DNA of 7,353 nucleotides, from contig CALZJV010000646.1 in NCBI GenBank assembly GCA_945787595.1, forward strand, positions 1-7,353, read 5' to 3'. This DNA is from an uncultured Desulfobacterales bacterium (GTDB taxonomy: Bacteria > Desulfobacterota > Desulfobacteria > Desulfobacterales > JAFDCJ01). Positions 5,323-7,353 of the stretch are shown here, piece by piece. The position numbers and the translations under genes were made by a program. Under the pieces are notes generated by a model. That model worked only from the letters and a program-made list of their open reading frames with translations, made no database searches and was not told the DNA's origin. The first letter of the stretch is position 1, and every line of letters begins with the position of its first letter.

Positions 5323-5793
5323 CTAATCATTATGGTAAATGCCGGGGTAAAGTTTTTTTAAACACTCCGGACAAATACCATGGCTAAACTCCGCTTCCGA
5401 ATGCTCACTTATATAAGCTTCAATTTGATTCCAATAACCCTTGTCATCTCTTATATTCTTACATGATGCACATATGGGAAGAAATCCGCTGAGGATTTTA
5501 ACTTCTTCCATAGCTTTATGAAGTTCTTTAATGGCTTCTGACTTTTCTTTATCTGTCTGTTTGATTTTTCCCCAAAACATACCTATTAGTGCACATAGGA
5601 TCGTAAAGGCGAGACCCCATAGTGACATTGAGACAGAAAAGGCCTTTAATATTTCATGGTAAAGGGTTGTTGGCGTTGAATGCGCATCGGTAAGATGGAA
5701 CACGGATATGATATGAATTATTGGATGAAATAAAAAATAGCCGGAAAAAGCTCCAATAATTGACCAGCTAATTATTTTTTTTGATACTTTCAT
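5323..5793 (-). CDS. Two-TM protein with C-terminal CxxC...CPEC zinc-ribbon-like module
   Basis: A 156-residue protein. TM1 is about residues 7-33, a short periplasmic loop follows, TM2 is about 52-74, and a charged helix at about 77-101 (KQTDKEKSEAIKELHKAMEE) is probably a coiled coil. The C-terminal part is a recognisable module: LPICASCKNIRDDKGYW with C108 and C111, then FSHGICPECLKKLYP with C141 and C144, so four cysteines are placed to bind one zinc. I know this module from the C-termini of PAS-domain and response-regulator proteins of Desulfobacterota and relatives, where its role is unclear. Here it sits directly on a membrane anchor, with no PAS, kinase or receiver domain. The ATG at 5793 has only a weak purine-rich upstream signal. 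It probably leads a two-gene operon with the 73-residue gene. Confidence 0.82.
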   Translation of the reverse strand: MKVSKKIISWSIIGAFSGYFLFHPIIHIISVFHLTDAHSTPTTLYHEILKAFSVSMSLWGLAFTILCALIGMFWGKIKQTDKEKSEAIKELHKAMEEVKILSGFLPICASCKNIRDDKGYWNQIEAYISEHSEAEFSHGICPECLKKLYPGIYHND

Positions 5794-5880
5794 AATGGCT
5801 CTGTTATCTTCAAATCGGCCTGATGTTTTCTCCCCTTATGCGGTCCTGCGGTTTAGATTAGTATCACGCCATATTCTTCA

Positions 5881-5922
5881 ACACCTGAACCTGATATAAA
5901 TTAGGATAGATGTGTCAGGGGT
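5881..5922 (-). repeat. Nested imperfect dyad upstream of the zinc-ribbon-like gene
   Basis: Outer arms ACACCTGA (5881-5888) and TCAGGGGT (5915-5922) pair at seven of eight positions. Inside them, CCTGAT (5890-5895) and ATTAGG (5900-5905) pair with one G-T. It lies in the 233-base gap between the end of the second phosphatase gene and the start of the zinc-ribbon-like gene, both on the minus strand, where that operon's promoter or leader should be. No T tract follows, and I found no convincing promoter boxes. Nothing else in 5794-6026 is recognisable. Confidence 0.3.
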
Positions 5923-6026
5923 CCACGCCTCAAAAAGGATCGCAGCCCCCGTTTGAAATTATGACTCAAAATAAGAAAATTAATATTTGGTGCTTCCGGT
6001 GATAGATGCTGTCGTCTTGGAAGATG

Positions 6027-7353
6027 TTATTTTTTTGCCTTCACAACAACCAGAGTTACATCGTCATTTTGGGGAGCTGTGCCTCGAAATTCGTTCAGTG
6101 TATTTGTTATGGCATTTAAAATTTCCTGTGCCGAGAATCGACTGTGCTGCCGGATAACCTGCCGTAAGCGAAATTTACCGAATTTTTCGGAATTGGGATT
6201 ATCTGTTTCCCAAATTCCGTCTGTGCCGATAACAATGATTTGTCCCGCGGACCATCCTGAGAGTTTAAACTCCTCAAAAGCGTATGTATCTTCAATTCCA
6301 AGCGCGGTTCCGCTGCCGTTCAATTCTTTGAAAGAAGCTTTAACAGGGTCATAAAAGAGCGCCGGATCATGACCTGCTCTCACCCATCGTAAATCTTTAT
6401 TTATGGTATCGACAACGATTAGAAACATCGACATAAAATCACACGAATGGTAGGTGTCTAAGCATAGCAAGTGATTGACATCATTAATTTTTGGAGCAAG
6501 ATCGCCCGGCTGTGCCATTCTGCTTCGCAGAAACGCCCGGACGGTGGTCATGAGCAATGCTGCCGGTACACCATGCCCAACCACATCACCAACAGCGATT
6601 CCGACCCGACCTTCGCCCAATTCAGGGAATTGGAAATAATCAAAATAATCACCACCGGTTTCATCACAATAGATGCTTCTTCCTGCGATATCCAATTCTT
6701 CAAGGTGCAGCGGTTTTTGAGGGAGCAAATTCTGCTGGACATCCATGGCAAGACCCATGGTTTCTTTCATTTGGCTTCGTTCTTCAAGTTGCACTACCAT
6801 CGTATTGAAGCTATGGATAAGCTCTCCGACTTCATCTTTGGTTTTGGTCGGCGTTAGGGTGACAAAATCCCCGCGAGCGACTTTATTGGCCGTCTCGGAA
6901 AGTGATTTAACCGAAGAAACCGTGCGGCCTATGACCAGTTTAATCAATAATAGGATGATAAAAATAAAAGCCGTTCCTGTAATAAAATAGTATAGACGAA
7001 ACTGAATAACGGATGAAAGGATTTGTTTGCCGGGGGCTATCATTATCAGGGTCCAGGGGGCTTCCTTCAGCCGATAATATCCGCTTACTTCAGACGGGAA
7101 AAAACCACTGCTCATCACAGTTCCATATGGTTTTTCATTCATAGCCGTCAACGTTTTTACCTCCAGGCCCTTATTATTTTCACCCAGTTGGCGCCGGTGT
7201 CCGGATTTCGCACTGGAGAGAATTCTTCCGGAGTCGTCTACCAGGTAAGCCTGATCGCTTTGCCACCAACCCGAGGATAAAATCGTATTGATGAGATAAT
7301 TAAAGTTCAGTACCACTTCCAGTCTGCCGACGGATCTACCGGTCTCGGATTTA
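6027..7353 (-). CDS. Second dCache-HAMP-SpoIIE-type PP2C phosphatase, N-terminus outside the window
   Basis: The frame stays open to the right edge, so the gene begins outside; a GTG at 7316 falls inside the sensor domain and is not a start. Numbering from that GTG codon (429 residues), 1-100 is the distal part of a periplasmic dCache sensor (WWQSDQAYLVDDSGRIL, GYYRLKEAPWTLIMIAPGKQI). TM is about 108-130, HAMP about 131-183 (VARGDFVTL, DEVGELIHSFNTM), the linker AMDVQQNLLP is at 190-199, and the SpoIIE-type PP2C domain about 209-428. Metal-binding aspartates are present: D223 (GGDYFD), D244 (GDVVGHG), D366 (GTDG), D418 and D419 (QNDDVT). The usual serine in GDVSGHG is valine here. From HAMP onward it closely matches the enzyme at 352-2505, and the linker helix is almost the same, so they may share a target while sensing different ligands. 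No clear terminator follows the TAA. Confidence 0.92.
   Translation of the reverse strand, partial: KSETGRSVGRLEVVLNFNYLINTILSSGWWQSDQAYLVDDSGRILSSAKSGHRRQLGENNKGLEVKTLTAMNEKPYGTVMSSGFFPSEVSGYYRLKEAPWTLIMIAPGKQILSSVIQFRLYYFITGTAFIFIILLLIKLVIGRTVSSVKSLSETANKVARGDFVTLTPTKTKDEVGELIHSFNTMVVQLEERSQMKETMGLAMDVQQNLLPQKPLHLEELDIAGRSIYCDETGGDYFDYFQFPELGEGRVGIAVGDVVGHGVPAALLMTTVRAFLRSRMAQPGDLAPKINDVNHLLCLDTYHSCDFMSMFLIVVDTINKDLRWVRAGHDPALFYDPVKASFKELNGSGTALGIEDTYAFEEFKLSGWSAGQIIVIGTDGIWETDNPNSEKFGKFRLRQVIRQHSRFSAQEILNAITNTLNEFRGTAPQNDDVTLVVVKAKK

Noticed and set aside
5323..5325. TAG as a pyrrolysine codon joining the two minus-strand genes
   Set aside because: TAG also ends the HEFGH gene and the two-TM gene normally, the CPEC module usually lies at a protein's C-terminus, and no Pyl machinery or methylamine gene is present.
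5867..5882. Second sigma-54 promoter on the minus strand before the zinc-ribbon-like gene
   Set aside because: TGGCGTG is present on the minus strand, but the -12 GC element is missing at the required spacing.
5990..6026. Terminator after the second phosphatase gene
   Set aside because: Only a five-pair CTTCC/GGAAG stem with a loop of about 20 bases and no T tract can be drawn, which is too weak to call.
6079..7280. Plus-strand open frames across the second phosphatase
   Set aside because: They are antisense to a domain-complete phosphatase with all metal ligands and show no recognisable motifs.

Overview
The window looks like chromosome from a Desulfobacterota-type (deltaproteobacterial) Gram-negative bacterium. 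The reasons are a near-perfect sigma-54 promoter, two large dCache-HAMP-SpoIIE phosphatases, a PilZ protein, and a two-TM protein ending in the CxxC...CPEC module (PICASCK...GYW...HGICPEC) that I associate with signalling proteins of that group. This placement is inference from gene style; no phylogenetic marker is present.

Layout. 2-160 (+) is the 3' end of a gene entering from the left, closed by a hairpin terminator at about 171-194. 352-2505 (+) is a complete membrane-bound sensor phosphatase: TM, periplasmic sensor, TM, HAMP, SpoIIE/RsbU-type PP2C. 2506-2728 holds small dyads and then the broken remains of a GGDEF (diguanylate cyclase) domain. Overlapping it out of frame and running to 3137 is a small four-helix membrane protein with an HEFGH motif. 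3138-3458 is a regulatory gap with a perfect dyad and a sigma-54 promoter. Downstream come a PilZ protein (3459-3794), a two-TM coiled-coil protein whose N-terminus is out of frame (3891-4500), and a wrecked Stp-type PP2C phosphatase (4541-5094). On the minus strand, converging on these, lie a two-TM zinc-ribbon-like protein (5793-5323) and a 73-residue protein (5319-5098), separated by one in-frame TAG and one codon. 7353-6027 (-) is a second dCache-HAMP-SpoIIE phosphatase, cut by the window edge.

How it fits together. Nearly everything recognisable is signal transduction. The two SpoIIE enzymes would read periplasmic signals and dephosphorylate a serine on an anti-anti-sigma (STAS) partner, but no STAS protein or anti-sigma kinase gene is visible here. 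The sigma-54 promoter probably drives a PilZ / two-TM protein / PP2C operon linking c-di-GMP reception with protein phosphorylation, but two of its three genes are damaged, and the only GGDEF sequence is a fragment. The clearest unexpected result is this cluster of gene decay between two inverted, intact paralogous phosphatases. I found no complete new defence or mobile system, no RNA genes, no CRISPR array and no transposase.
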